Source: Paenibacillus sp. FSL W8-0186 (GTDB lineage Bacteria; Bacillota; Bacilli; Paenibacillales; Paenibacillaceae). From it: a DNA stretch of 64,000 bases. The stretch lies in the NCBI RefSeq assembly GCF_037969765.1, contig NZ_CP150207.1, forward strand, positions 620,001 through 684,000, in the 5' to 3' direction. The position numbers and the translations under genes are program-made. The notes beneath the pieces were generated by a model that saw only the letters and a list, made by a program, of their open reading frames with translations, did not search any database and had not been told where the DNA came from. Positions within the stretch are counted from its first letter, which is position 1; every line of letters starts with the position of its first letter. Of this stretch, positions 8,531 through 17,488 are shown in pieces.

Positions 8531-8556
8531 TGTATAACAAAATACCTAGCTTATAA

Positions 8557-10155
8557 CTACTCTTCGTTCCGTTCCGCAATTTTAGAACGATTACGTAATT
8601 GATTAGCAATCGTATATCCGATAAGGAACGCAGCGGCAGAAGTATTACCGTCCACCGTAAATGGAATGAGGGAGGCGTCGGCGACGATTAGATCTTTTAC
8701 CCCGTGTACATTTCCTAGAGGATCAACGACTCCGCCCTTGTGCCTTGGGGCCATCCGAAGGAAGCTCTGCTGGTGATGATTATGATCGAAGTTTTCCTTA
8801 ATAAATTGTTCTAGCTGCAAATCATCATCTATAACATCCAAACTCGGTGTTACGAGACGGATAGAAGGATCTATGCTTGCCAGTTCGGCCGCGATTTTTT
8901 TGATATATATTTTATATATATTTTTAACTGCTTCCATGTCTCTTGGATCTGATAGAAATCCTTCATCGGCCAAAACAATGTTTAGCGGATCATTATTTTG
9001 AATGGTAATCGATCCCCGGCTCTTAGGCCGCAAATATAGAATAGCGATGGTTAACATGCCCTCCGAACCGATTCCAATCAGTTGTACGGCTCTACGGTCA
9101 GGTTTTGTTCCAGTGGGGTCAGGCAAAAAGGCTCCTCCTGTGTATAGCGCATCCGGATCATTGGAAGGCAGTGCAGCATCATCGGAGTTCGTTGTAAATA
9201 CCGCGGAGTTTAATGTGTGATTTTTTAGTCTTTGGCCAACGTTCGGATTATGAACAATGACAGGTATTCCCGCTGCCTTTAGCGATTTGGCTGGTCCTAT
9301 TCCCGATAGCATTAACAATTGGGCACTATTGATTCCTGCTGAAATGATCACTTTTTTTCGCGAAAATACTTTAATGAACTTCCCTTCTTTTAATAACTCT
9401 ACGCCTATAGCCCGTTTGCGGTCAAAAAGCACGCGAAGGGCTGTTGTCTTGTAGTAAACGGTTAGTTTACGTCCATTCTTGCCTCGGCCAGAGGATGTCA
9501 CGATATCGGAGGACAGAAAAGCGGTTGACGAGCTTTCCCGATCTCCATTTGGCTTTTGATACAATTGCCAGCGGGTGAATGGACCGAGTGGAGTATCAGG
9601 ATCATTGTAGTCAAGAATGCTAGGAAATCCGGTGGCTTGCTCAATGGCGAGGACGAGCTTATCCGCCAGGGGCGTTGGCTCCGAAGGCGCTTGCCTGATG
9701 TCTATTCTTCCGTGAAACCCGCGCGCCTCAACGTTATCGGTTTCACCATTATAATTTTCTAGTCGTTTAAATCGACGAATGGCTTTATCCGGGGACCAAA
9801 TGGGGCCGAGTAACCGTTCCCACTCTCTAAGCACCGCTGTGGTTGGACGCACATACTGCTCCCCGTTAATGGAAGATCCGCCGCCGGAGAGGCGGCCGGT
9901 TGTCCATTCAAAGGATCGATCATCCAGGTTCTCTTGAGGGATGCCTTCTCCTTGCCAGAAGTAATTGGGGAAAAAGTTCTCCTCCAGTTCCAGAGCAAAG
10001 CTTGAATCCATAATGGGTTTGTCTTTATCATGGTTTTCGCCCGCTTCGATGACGAGTACAGAAGTTTTCTTATCATCTGTAAGCGTTTTGGCGATGACTG
10101 CGCCTGCTGGTCCTGTACCTATAACGATATAATCAAAAGATGATTTCCCTTTCAT
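8557..10155 (-). CDS. GMC-family FAD-dependent oxidoreductase
   Basis: This flavoenzyme of the glucose-methanol-choline family oxidises an alcohol or sugar; the substrate is unknown. Residues 8-39 form the Rossmann FAD site (YIVIGTGPAGAVIAKTL and the acidic end VLVIEAG). TTGRLSGGGSSINGEQYVRP at about 86-105 is the second FAD-contact motif. In the C-terminal domain, FDHNHHQQS carries the histidine expected at the active site, and DGNTSAAAFLIGYTIANQL closes the family pattern. The length of 532 is normal. AAAGGAG stands before the ATG, and an imperfect palindrome lies just upstream. Confidence 0.88.
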   Translation of the reverse strand: MKGKSSFDYIVIGTGPAGAVIAKTLTDDKKTSVLVIEAGENHDKDKPIMDSSFALELEENFFPNYFWQGEGIPQENLDDRSFEWTTGRLSGGGSSINGEQYVRPTTAVLREWERLLGPIWSPDKAIRRFKRLENYNGETDNVEARGFHGRIDIRQAPSEPTPLADKLVLAIEQATGFPSILDYNDPDTPLGPFTRWQLYQKPNGDRESSSTAFLSSDIVTSSGRGKNGRKLTVYYKTTALRVLFDRKRAIGVELLKEGKFIKVFSRKKVIISAGINSAQLLMLSGIGPAKSLKAAGIPVIVHNPNVGQRLKNHTLNSAVFTTNSDDAALPSNDPDALYTGGAFLPDPTGTKPDRRAVQLIGIGSEGMLTIAILYLRPKSRGSITIQNNDPLNIVLADEGFLSDPRDMEAVKNIYKIYIKKIAAELASIDPSIRLVTPSLDVIDDDLQLEQFIKENFDHNHHQQSFLRMAPRHKGGVVDPLGNVHGVKDLIVADASLIPFTVDGNTSAAAFLIGYTIANQLRNRSKIAERNEE

Positions 10156-10172
10156 CGGAGCACTCCTTTTTA

Positions 10173-10195
10173 CAATAGACTACTGTAGAGTATTG
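10173..10195 (-). promoter_or_regulatory. Imperfect palindrome upstream of the GMC oxidoreductase
   Basis: A 23-bp inverted repeat (CAATA and CTAC arms mirrored as GTAG and TATTG, with two mismatched positions per arm) sits between about 18 and 40 bases before the ATG, just upstream of its ribosome-binding site. It could be an operator; no regulator is encoded next to it. Confidence 0.35.
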
Positions 10196-10364
10196 CGTTG
10201 TTCGATGCTGTGTGCCAGTCTATTCCGGAAATGCCTGAGATCTGGATCATGCAAGACCCAATCCCGGATAGGAATATCCAGGTCAGGTTAATTCTATGTC
10301 GACATCTGCCAAACAGGAAACAAATGGTGAAGTTTTACATAAAACACAAGTAGGAGAGGTAGAA

Positions 10365-10745
10365 ATGGATTACAAAGCGGTTTTTCTTACTATTATTTTC
10401 GTCCTAGTTTATATTGTAGTAGCCTCGATTTTAAGTGCATTAGCTGGTGGAAGCATGCTTAAGTTATTTACATGGTCGATAAGGATGTTTTATGCTTTAA
10501 TACCCACAAGCTTTTTTCTTACTTTATACCTTGTATTAAATTCTGATAGATCATTTAATTTTTTGTTGGTGTTCGTTAATTTAGTAATTTTATTGGTTTT
10601 GTTATTAGTTCGGGGGAGATTAAAAAAAATGGAACCGATAGAATCATATATAGAAAAAAGAATTATGATGCTTATTTTAGTATGTTTAGTTGGTTTTCCA
10701 ATTTTACATATTTATTTGTTTATAGAAGTGTTCAAAGGGCTATGA
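10365..10745 (+). CDS. Small membrane protein, four predicted helices
   Basis: The chosen start is ATG 10365, preceded by AGGAGAGG five bases upstream; the in-frame ATG at 10296 has no such site. The 126-residue product has hydrophobic segments at about residues 5-27, 37-57, 65-82 and 100-120, with a basic loop (RGRLKKMEP) after the third. No family is recognised. The base composition is more AT-rich than its neighbours, which may mean acquired DNA. Confidence 0.6.
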   Translation: MDYKAVFLTIIFVLVYIVVASILSALAGGSMLKLFTWSIRMFYALIPTSFFLTLYLVLNSDRSFNFLLVFVNLVILLVLLLVRGRLKKMEPIESYIEKRIMMLILVCLVGFPILHIYLFIEVFKGL

Positions 10746-10773
10746 AGTTGGGTGTCTACTCGGGTATTGGATG

Positions 10774-10779
10774 TATAAT
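10774..10779 (+). promoter_or_regulatory. -10 element GATGTATAAT upstream of the Nudix-DUF1835 pair
   Basis: TATAAT sits in the context GATGTATAATAATGG. A hairpin-like sequence (CTTAAAGT / ACTTTCTAAG) follows before the gene. No good -35 box is visible at 17 bp. The same context recurs at several other loci in the window. Confidence 0.4.
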
Positions 10780-10863
10780 AATGGATATATTAAGAAAAAT
10801 GCCACGGCTTAAAGTATAAACTTTCTAAGGCTGGGTCATTTTGTGAAAGGTGCCTGCACTGAT

Positions 10864-11412
10864 ATGAATGATATTGCTAATTACTTGGATAACGTACCTG
10901 CATTGAAAAAGCCTATCCACTGGAAACAAGTGTCTAGCCAATTCAAGCTTGGCAAGGATTTCGATGAGGCTTTGGTGAGCAATATAAGCATGATTCCGTT
11001 TATTGGCTCAAAGTGTGTGGTCATGCAATTGGATGATGGCCGATGGGAGCTGCCGGGCGGAACGATGGAACCTGGGGAGAGCTATTTCGAGTGTTTAAGA
11101 AGGGAAATGCTTGAGGAGTTAGGTGCGGAGATAAGCAATTTTGAAGTGTTTGGGCACTTCTATTGCTATTCCAGTGCAGAGGAGCCATATCGGCCGCATA
11201 TCCCTCATCCCAATTTTATTAGATTAATGGGCCTGGGAGAAGTAAGGATCGTCTCGGAGCCGCTGAATCCGGCTGACGGTGAGATGGTTGTCTCCGTGGA
11301 AGCGGTTAGTATAGACGATGCGGTTAGAAGGTTCGAATCGATCGGTCGATTCGACATCGCTGATCTGTACAGGCTTGCTTATAGCATAAAAACCGGTTTG
11401 GGAGAGAACTGA
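10864..11412 (+). CDS. Nudix hydrolase
   Basis: ATG 10864 is preferred, with AAGGTG 11 bases upstream; GTG 10843 in the same frame is the alternative. The Nudix box is intact: GGTMEPGESYFECLRREMLEELG, split here as GGTMEPGE and RREMLEELG, at about residues 65-87. The segment before it (RWELPGG) is the usual entry strand. The gene ends one base before the DUF1835 gene, so the two are translationally linked. The substrate is unknown; NTP or nucleoside diphosphate sugar derivatives are the family norm. Confidence 0.85.
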   Translation: MNDIANYLDNVPALKKPIHWKQVSSQFKLGKDFDEALVSNISMIPFIGSKCVVMQLDDGRWELPGGTMEPGESYFECLRREMLEELGAEISNFEVFGHFYCYSSAEEPYRPHIPHPNFIRLMGLGEVRIVSEPLNPADGEMVVSVEAVSIDDAVRRFESIGRFDIADLYRLAYSIKTGLGEN

Positions 11413-11413
11413 A

Positions 11414-12460
11414 ATGGAAGATCTACAATCTATTAAGAAGGCAATAGATTCCCTGGGACACGCAGAACTGCGGTCGTATTTGGGTTTTATACTTGTGGAA
11501 ATCAAGCGGCTGCGGGATCAGGGCGAGCCTGGTGAAGATTCGATCACAAAGCTGCTTGAGCTTTATGATGGATTGATGGGGCTTCAGCAGCAAAGAGGCT
11601 TCTGGGATCCTGTTCCGACTTGCACCCATGTTCATATCGTGATCGGTGATTCTTTTGCGGGAAGTATGAAATACGCGCTGAAAGAGCTCGGTTGGGCAGA
11701 GACGCATAAGGTAATTACCTTGAGGGAGAATTACGCCATTGGTCCTTTGGGCGAGCTGGACTCCCCGGAAGGCAGGGCGGCCCGCCGTGAATGGTTCCGG
11801 GATCATATAACGGACTCTTTTGAGGACGATGTGGAAGTTGAAGAAGAGTACGGCATGCTTGTAGACAAGCTGACGCGTATTCCTGAACCAGCGAAAATCA
11901 TTGTCTGGACCAGCAGCAACGCCTGCGAGCAGGCAGGAATGCGGCATGTGATTCATCTGCTGCAGAACAAACGCAATACGTTAACGGTGTGCAATGCTTG
12001 CGCAATTTGTGAAGAGCTCTATAACCGGCCAGATGCCAGAATGGATTACAGGCACTCGGGGGAAGTCCCGTCTGACAAGCTTCAGGAAGCACTCCGCCGC
12101 ATCGAAGAATGCAGCCCACTGAGCCACGCTGATCTGATGCGATTAGTGCAGGAATGGCAGGCAATCTCGGAGCAAACCGCGACCCTGCGTATTTGGCGGG
12201 GAGGTTCAGTGCTCGGAGTACCTGCGGATTACTATGATTCATATCTGCTGGACAAGCTAAAGCCGCCCGCCGGTGATCATGGTTTTGTGAAAGCAGCCCG
12301 CCTGATCGGAGAGGCGATAGGTTATTGCGAGCAATATGTAGGGGACTCGTATTTCGAATATCGGTTGAGAGAGCTGATTTATAACGGCACCCTTGAAATT
12401 AAAGGCCTCCCTGCAGCAATGAGATTCTATAGCGTCCGGCGCAAACATGCTAACCCATAA
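11414..12460 (+). CDS. DUF1835/DUF3658 domain protein
   Basis: The 348-residue soluble protein has an N-terminal helical region (residues 1-65), then a DUF1835 core beginning THVHIVIGDSFAGSMKYAL at about residue 71. It ends with the DUF3658 signature (DSYFEYRLRELIYNG, LEIKGLPAAMRFYSVR). Members are common in Bacillales and have no proven activity. The start codon overlaps the end of the Nudix gene region with one base between them, so it is the second gene of a two-gene unit. Several cysteines lie together at about 190-198 (VCNACAICEE), a possible metal site. Confidence 0.75.
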   Translation: MEDLQSIKKAIDSLGHAELRSYLGFILVEIKRLRDQGEPGEDSITKLLELYDGLMGLQQQRGFWDPVPTCTHVHIVIGDSFAGSMKYALKELGWAETHKVITLRENYAIGPLGELDSPEGRAARREWFRDHITDSFEDDVEVEEEYGMLVDKLTRIPEPAKIIVWTSSNACEQAGMRHVIHLLQNKRNTLTVCNACAICEELYNRPDARMDYRHSGEVPSDKLQEALRRIEECSPLSHADLMRLVQEWQAISEQTATLRIWRGGSVLGVPADYYDSYLLDKLKPPAGDHGFVKAARLIGEAIGYCEQYVGDSYFEYRLRELIYNGTLEIKGLPAAMRFYSVRRKHANP

Positions 12461-12613
12461 AGAATGCCAAATCGGCAATTTGATGGGTTAGGGCATGGCT
12501 TTTTTAACTATGGGAACTATGATAATCAACCCTATCAAAGAACACTGCTGGATACAGAAGAATTTCTAAGAGAAATTAACTTTTTGTGCTAACTGAGGCA
12601 AAGTGAAAAAGAC

Positions 12614-12655
12614 GGCCCGATCCTAGATAAGCAATCTAAGGCCGGGCCTTGTTAT
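12614..12655. terminator. Bidirectional terminator between convergent genes
   Basis: GGCCCG (12614-12619) pairs with CGGGCC (12643-12648), and an inner TAGAT/ATCTA pair extends the stem. It lies between the DUF1835 gene and the convergent GTP cyclohydrolase gene. The hairpin layout matches others in this window that carry an AGAT/ATCT core. Confidence 0.65.
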
Positions 12656-12680
12656 ATCCGAGCTTATAGGGTTAAAAATC

Positions 12681-13415
12681 CTATTCCTCCAAATGCCCCG
12701 AACGCTGCACCTTGGTCTGCAAATAGAACTCGTTGAAGGCTGATTCGCCGCCCCAAATCGGTTCTCTTCCAGATAAGGCGAGGCCGGCTTTTTGCAGGGC
12801 TTCGAGCTTCTTAGGATTGTTGGTCATAAGCGTTACAGGCTTGGTGCGAAGAGTTCGCAGCACGCTTAGCGCATCGGTGTAGTTTCTGGAATCGTCGACG
12901 AAGCCGAGGCTTAAATTAGCTTCAACGGTATCGTATCCGTTCTCTTGCAGCACGTAAGCCATCGCTTTGCTGAATAATCCAATGCCGCGTCCCTCATGGT
13001 TGGCCAGGTAGAACAGCGCGCCTGTACCGTGCTCCACAATGTTCTTCATGGATTTCTTCAGCTGGTAACCGCAATCGCATTTTTGGCTGCCGAAGATGTC
13101 GCCTGTGTGGCAGATCGAATGCATGCGAATCAAGGCTTCGTCGGCATTTTTGAAGTCGCCGTACACGAGTACGCTTGATTGCTGGTATTCCGCTAAGCTT
13201 GCGGAGGACAGCTGGTCGATGATTTCCTGAAAATTATCTGTGACTTGGCAGCGGCTGAGCCAGCAATACCATTGGAAAATGACGGTCTCACCGTCCAGGT
13301 CGACGGGCAGTTTGATCGGTCCAACGAGGTAAATGCCGCCTTCCTCGGTCTGGATTAATTGAATTTTATCTTTTAAAATATCCAGTGCTTTAGGTTCTAG
13401 CTTCGTATCCGACAT
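12681..13415 (-). CDS. ribA: GTP cyclohydrolase II (stand-alone)
   Basis: This enzyme opens GTP to 2,5-diamino-6-ribosylamino-pyrimidinone phosphate, formate and pyrophosphate, the first step of riboflavin synthesis. The catalytic zinc ligands are Cys102, Cys113 and Cys115 (ICHTGDIFGSQKCDCGYQ). The HEGRGIGL loop at 140-147, TVEANLSLGF and TNNPKKLEAL all match the family. The protein lacks the dihydroxybutanone-phosphate synthase domain fused in the usual Gram-positive RibBA, and about 80 residues of unassigned sequence precede the core. No other rib gene is near, so it may serve a special pathway. AAGGA lies eight bases before the ATG. Confidence 0.85.
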   Translation of the reverse strand: MSDTKLEPKALDILKDKIQLIQTEEGGIYLVGPIKLPVDLDGETVIFQWYCWLSRCQVTDNFQEIIDQLSSASLAEYQQSSVLVYGDFKNADEALIRMHSICHTGDIFGSQKCDCGYQLKKSMKNIVEHGTGALFYLANHEGRGIGLFSKAMAYVLQENGYDTVEANLSLGFVDDSRNYTDALSVLRTLRTKPVTLMTNNPKKLEALQKAGLALSGREPIWGGESAFNEFYLQTKVQRSGHLEE

Positions 13416-13471
13416 CGAATCATTCCTTTATCGCATAATGTTATAGGTCAGGTGCGTGGCTCTGCAACTGC

Positions 13472-14542
13472 TTAGCTTGTATGTTGGCGAACGACCGGGG
13501 CAACCTTTGTTGCCAGCAGTTCTATGCTTCGTGCAACATTAGAAAAGGGAATGCCGCCGACGTCAAGCTGTAACATGAACCGCTGGTGGCCAAATAGCTC
13601 GTATTGGTACATCATTTTGTCGATGATTAATTGCGGATCTCCTACAAATAAGGCCGTTTCCGGACTGGTCATTTGTTCGAACTCCTCGCGCGACAGGGTT
13701 GCGCTGGTTTTTCCAAGCTGACGATCTACATATTGCCGATAATTGGCGTAGTATGGATAATATTCGTCTTTGGCCTGCTGCGTTGTAGCAGAAATGTAAC
13801 CATGGCCTGTAATAGCGACCTTCAGGTCGGATGGCTTATGGCCTGCTGCGTTTCCAGCTGCACGGTATGCTTCCACCAAAGCTTGAAATCGATTAGGAGC
13901 ACCGCCAAGGATCGCCAAAGCCATGCCGGTTCCGAGCTTTCCAGCCCGTTCCGCGCTGACCAGCGACCCTCCTGAACCGATCCACATGGGAATTTGCGTC
14001 TGGATGGGGCGTGGTGCAATTTCCGCTTCTTGAAGGGGAGCGCGAAATTTGCCTTGCCAGGAAACCTTCTCCTGTTGGTTTAACTGCTGAAACAGCTCGA
14101 AGTTCTCCATAAACAGTTCATCATAATCATTCAGGTCATAGCCGAACAGAGGAAAAGACTCCAGGAAAGCCCCGCGCCCACCTATGATTTCAGCCCGTCC
14201 ATTCGATAATAAATCTAGTGTGGCATACTCCTCGAACAGCCGGACCGGATCCGTAGTCGTCAGAACGGTTGTCGCGCTGGTTAATTTAATTTGCTTTGTA
14301 GTTTGTGCGATGGCCGCTAAAATAACCGAGGTGGACGATGCCGCATAATCTAGACGATGATGCTCGCCAACTCCGAATATATCTAATCCCGCCTCATCAG
14401 CCAGCTTCGCCGCTTCAATCATATCCAACAGCCGCTGCCGGCTGCTAATGGTTTGACCTTGATGCGGATCAGGTACAAGATCGCCGAGAGTGTAGACTCC
14501 AATTTCAATTCCTGGATGCTTATTCTGTATGCTGTCATTCAT
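13472..14542 (-). CDS. Luciferase-like (LLM class) flavin-dependent monooxygenase
   Basis: This is a TIM-barrel monooxygenase using reduced flavin. The start is placed at the ATG of MNDSIQ, because GAAGGGG lies eight bases upstream; a longer frame upstream has no such site. Family marks are EIGVYTLGDLVPDP near the N terminus, FGVGEHHRLDY, the RAEIIGGRGAFLESFPLFGYDL segment that contacts flavin (split as RAEIIGGRGAF and PLFGYDL), PMWIGSGGS, and DVGGIPF near the end. The length of 356 is normal. The substrate is unknown. It lies beside the GTP cyclohydrolase II gene on the same strand, a loose flavin link. Confidence 0.85.
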   Translation of the reverse strand: MNDSIQNKHPGIEIGVYTLGDLVPDPHQGQTISSRQRLLDMIEAAKLADEAGLDIFGVGEHHRLDYAASSTSVILAAIAQTTKQIKLTSATTVLTTTDPVRLFEEYATLDLLSNGRAEIIGGRGAFLESFPLFGYDLNDYDELFMENFELFQQLNQQEKVSWQGKFRAPLQEAEIAPRPIQTQIPMWIGSGGSLVSAERAGKLGTGMALAILGGAPNRFQALVEAYRAAGNAAGHKPSDLKVAITGHGYISATTQQAKDEYYPYYANYRQYVDRQLGKTSATLSREEFEQMTSPETALFVGDPQLIIDKMMYQYELFGHQRFMLQLDVGGIPFSNVARSIELLATKVAPVVRQHTS

Positions 14543-14701
14543 TGTTGGAACCCCTTCATTAAGAATTGCCGTGTATTCGAATTGTTTGCAATCCATGGTT
14601 GGTTAATGCAATAACTTATAACTATATCATAATACAACGAAGTTAATAAAGGAACTAACAATTATTAAGCTCCTTTCCAAGCGCATTTTAGGAATAAGAT
14701 G

Positions 14702-14707
14702 TATAAT
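14702..14707 (+). promoter_or_regulatory. -10 element GATGTATAAT upstream of the solute-binding protein
   Basis: The context is GATGTATAATTGTGGAA, nearly identical to those at 59190 and 24388. It lies 135 bases before the ATG, with a GC-rich hairpin between. Confidence 0.4.
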
Positions 14708-14782
14708 TGTGGAAGGATATTGAATTGAAACAGGGAATATGGAAGATGCAAGCAAGGCAATAGAATATCCAGACAACTCACG

Positions 14783-14807
14783 ACCCGGCCTAAGATGAAG
14801 GCCGGGT
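14783..14807 (+). terminator. Leader hairpin before the solute-binding protein
   Basis: ACCCGGCC pairs with GGCCGGGT around the loop TAAGATGAA. It lies between the -10 element and the gene, without a T-tract. Its loop contains the TAAGAT core found in the hairpins at 44669 and 59219. Confidence 0.5.
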
Positions 14808-14841
14808 TGTGTCTATCAAAACAGCAAAGTAGGAGAGGAAT

Positions 14842-16152
14842 ATGAAAATGAAGAAGCTCTGCTTATTGTTATTAAGTCTGCTCATTTTATTATCTGGCTG
14901 TCAGGCGCAGCTTGAAAAAAAACAGGAGCCCAAAACCCTAAGAATTCTTGCTTTCAGTGAAAAGGGATTTAATCAGCTTTACGGGAACTTCTTTCTTGCA
15001 ACGCATCCCAACTATTCTCTGGAGGTTATCTCCATTTACGAAAATTTAACGCCGGGAAAACACATGACTGATACTATCGAAGAGCTTATAGCGAAGGAAA
15101 ATATAGATGTCTTATCCATTCCCATGGATTCCTACTCTGTACTTCAGAAGAAAGGCAAATTGCTTTCTTTAGACGAGATGATTACTAAAGATCGCTTCGA
15201 TCTTGCTAATTATTCGCCAGCGATCCTTGATTTTCTTAGGGACGAGCAGGGCCGAATTCACGGGCTGACTGCAACCTTTGTAGGGGATGCGCTATTTTAT
15301 AACAAAGACCTTTTCGATCATTATCGTTTATCCTATCCTAGAGACTTTATAACATGGGAAGAAGTCTTTGAGCTAGCTCATAAGTTTCCAAATTTTACAG
15401 ATGATCAGACTCCACAATATGGATTTCACCATAAAAAAACGGCCAATCCTTTTATGATGGCTTTAACGATAGGGGAAGGCAGCGGTTTATCAGTGTATGG
15501 AAACGGAAAATTTACTCTAAATTCTCCGTCTTGGGAGAAAGTTTTTGAAGAGGTGACATCGTGTTTTAAATTGCGGGTCTGTTTTGATCCCCATCAGGCA
15601 GAATCAACGCAATCGTTAAAGTTGGAAGACCTACAGAAAGAAAGCTATCCATTCTTATCCGGACATATTGCGATGGCGGTTGCCGATTCATCCTTATATC
15701 GAATTTTAGATGAAAAAGACAGGGATTTTGCGTGGGGAATGACAACACTTCCGGTTAGTGCGGAGCATCCGGATCTGGGAAATGGAGTAGAGATGAATGA
15801 CATTTTTACGATTCCATCAAACAATCAGGAGACGGAGGGGGCCTGGGAGTTTATCAAGTATGTTTCCGGGAATGATTATGCAAGGCTCCTCCCGCAAATC
15901 AATACCATTGATTTGCCGGCAAGAGTCAGCGAGAATCAGGAGGAATCGATTCAAGTTTTTTATAAATTGGAAAGAGCAAGTAATACTTTAATTAATGAGC
16001 TAAGAGAGCTGCCTCCAGAAGTGCTCGCCAAGATCGATGAAATCTCGCCTAGATACATGTCTGAAATACGGTCTGATCAACGGACCGTTCAAGAATCTCT
16101 ACAGCTCATGGAGGAGGAGCTGCAATTAGCGCTTAAATCCGTGAGTGAATAA
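14842..16152 (+). CDS. Extracellular solute-binding lipoprotein, family 1
   Basis: A lipoprotein signal ends at LLSGC, with Cys20 lipidated. The 416-residue mature part has the two-lobe family 1 pattern: an N-terminal strand TLRILAFSEKGF, the hinge phrase LFYNKDLFDHY, and a late EGAWEFIKYVSG segment. Such proteins deliver sugars or oligosaccharides to an ABC importer. No permease or ATPase gene is adjacent, so it is an orphan binding protein, or it senses rather than transports. AGGAGAGGAAT precedes the ATG. Confidence 0.8.
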   Translation: MKMKKLCLLLLSLLILLSGCQAQLEKKQEPKTLRILAFSEKGFNQLYGNFFLATHPNYSLEVISIYENLTPGKHMTDTIEELIAKENIDVLSIPMDSYSVLQKKGKLLSLDEMITKDRFDLANYSPAILDFLRDEQGRIHGLTATFVGDALFYNKDLFDHYRLSYPRDFITWEEVFELAHKFPNFTDDQTPQYGFHHKKTANPFMMALTIGEGSGLSVYGNGKFTLNSPSWEKVFEEVTSCFKLRVCFDPHQAESTQSLKLEDLQKESYPFLSGHIAMAVADSSLYRILDEKDRDFAWGMTTLPVSAEHPDLGNGVEMNDIFTIPSNNQETEGAWEFIKYVSGNDYARLLPQINTIDLPARVSENQEESIQVFYKLERASNTLINELRELPPEVLAKIDEISPRYMSEIRSDQRTVQESLQLMEEELQLALKSVSE

Positions 16153-16213
16153 ATGTTTTGATTGCCGCGGCGGTACTGTCCTCAGAATACTGGAGCTATA
16201 ATAAAATGTATTG

Positions 16214-16249
16214 AGCGGGTTTTGCGCGGCTGCGCAGACTCGCTTTTTG
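16214..16249 (+). terminator. Terminator after the solute-binding protein
   Basis: AGCG...TGCGC pairs with GCGCA...CGCT (16214-16244), followed by TTTTT. Confidence 0.75.
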
Positions 16250-16334
16250 GTGTTTGTTGCTGACCAGAGAGCCTCACGCTAATGCAATAACCACATTGAT
16301 TCAAAGGGTTAGGATGTGCATTTAAGTGTAGCCA

Positions 16335-16362
16335 TTGACAAGAAAAACAATTAAAATATAAA
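16335..16362 (+). promoter_or_regulatory. Sigma-A promoter
   Basis: TTGACA (16335-16340) and TATAAA (16357-16362) are 16 bp apart. The next gene starts 117 bases downstream, and a heptamer array begins at the -10 box. Confidence 0.65.
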
Positions 16363-16396
16363 GTAAGTAGTAAGTGATAAGTAGTAAGTAGTAAGT
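16362..16396 (+). repeat. Five tandem heptamers, AGTAAGT
   Basis: Exactly five 7-nt units run from 16362: four identical AGTAAGT copies and a middle GATAAGT. They occupy the start-site region of the promoter at 16335. Confidence 0.85.
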
Positions 16397-16478
16397 GACA
16401 AACCATGAATTGAGCTAACCGAATGATTCCTCACATCAAGTAAGCATCAGTTGAAGAAATGATGATTAGGAGAGGATT

Positions 16479-17474
16479 ATGATGGCGGATTTGCAATTGA
16501 CACAAAGCTTTTCCATGTTGGCGCTAAATGCGCAGAGAAGTCTTGAGATGACTACGGCCAAGAAGGTGGCCCTCCGCTGCATAGCTGCAGCAGTTATTCT
16601 CGAGGTTTACCTGGACAAAGGCTTTACACCAACTAAGAAACAAATAGCTCTGAAGAAAGATGTCCTGGAGCAATCTCATACCATGCTTTATCAGGAGATT
16701 ATTTTAAAATCCTTAGCCCGTCAAAATGCTAAGAAATCTTGGGATTTGAATACTTGGCTGAAAAGAGCCTCTATGCTTCCCGGATCAACGTTAAAAAAGC
16801 TAGAACAGGCTGTATCCGGCTCTCTTAAGGAATTGGGGCTGCTTGAGGAAATCCCCCATCTATTGGGGTGTGACCTGTATTTTCATTCTGCAGGCGTTAG
16901 TATCAAAGAATATCGCAGCGATATTCAGGAATACTCCAGCATTTCAGAGAGTATCCGCGCAGAAATTCTGGAGGATGGCCCGGTAACGGATGAGACGATT
17001 TGCATGCTCTGGCTTCTTCGCGAGAGCGGATGCATGCATGATTTTTTTTCGCGGAATGAGCTGGATATCGTAAGTGCCCGAATGTATAAATTGTATCAAG
17101 GTGCTCCGCTGGCCACAGCCTTGTATCCCATCCGCATCCATCGTGGCATTGAATTAGCAGTGAAGCAATTTTTCCGTATGAAAAAAGGGGCAGTAAAGAC
17201 ACAAGCGGGCAGCGGTTTGAATTTTTTGTTTCCCATCCTGGAGCGCTCGCAGGCTGTTTTTATCGACATGGAGGCGATGTTCTCCAATCCAGCTGCAAGA
17301 TTGCATGATGTAAAGCAGCGGTTGGAATCCAATGGCCATACTGTTACGGTGCTGCAGGAAGGGCAGATTCCAACAATTAAGATAGATAATATTGTTTATC
17401 AAGCGATTCCGCATGCCATTTACGGGAGAGTGCCGATCCATGGTGTGCGTCTAATCCCGAAGCCCCTAATTTAA
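16479..17474 (+). CDS. Uncharacterised protein, possible GPP34/GOLPH3-like fold
   Basis: The 331-residue soluble protein has a mostly helical N-terminal two-thirds. The opening (LQLTQSFSMLALN, then AAAVILEVYLDKG) resembles the start of GPP34/GOLPH3-type proteins, but the likeness is weak and rests on memory. A mixed alpha/beta segment at about 240-331 follows a linker. ATG 16479 and ATG 16482 are both possible after AGGAGAGG. A MerR regulator gene begins 14 bases after the stop, so the two form an operon under the promoter at 16335. Confidence 0.5.
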   Translation: MMADLQLTQSFSMLALNAQRSLEMTTAKKVALRCIAAAVILEVYLDKGFTPTKKQIALKKDVLEQSHTMLYQEIILKSLARQNAKKSWDLNTWLKRASMLPGSTLKKLEQAVSGSLKELGLLEEIPHLLGCDLYFHSAGVSIKEYRSDIQEYSSISESIRAEILEDGPVTDETICMLWLLRESGCMHDFFSRNELDIVSARMYKLYQGAPLATALYPIRIHRGIELAVKQFFRMKKGAVKTQAGSGLNFLFPILERSQAVFIDMEAMFSNPAARLHDVKQRLESNGHTVTVLQEGQIPTIKIDNIVYQAIPHAIYGRVPIHGVRLIPKPLI

Positions 17475-17488
17475 AGGAGTCTTGAATC

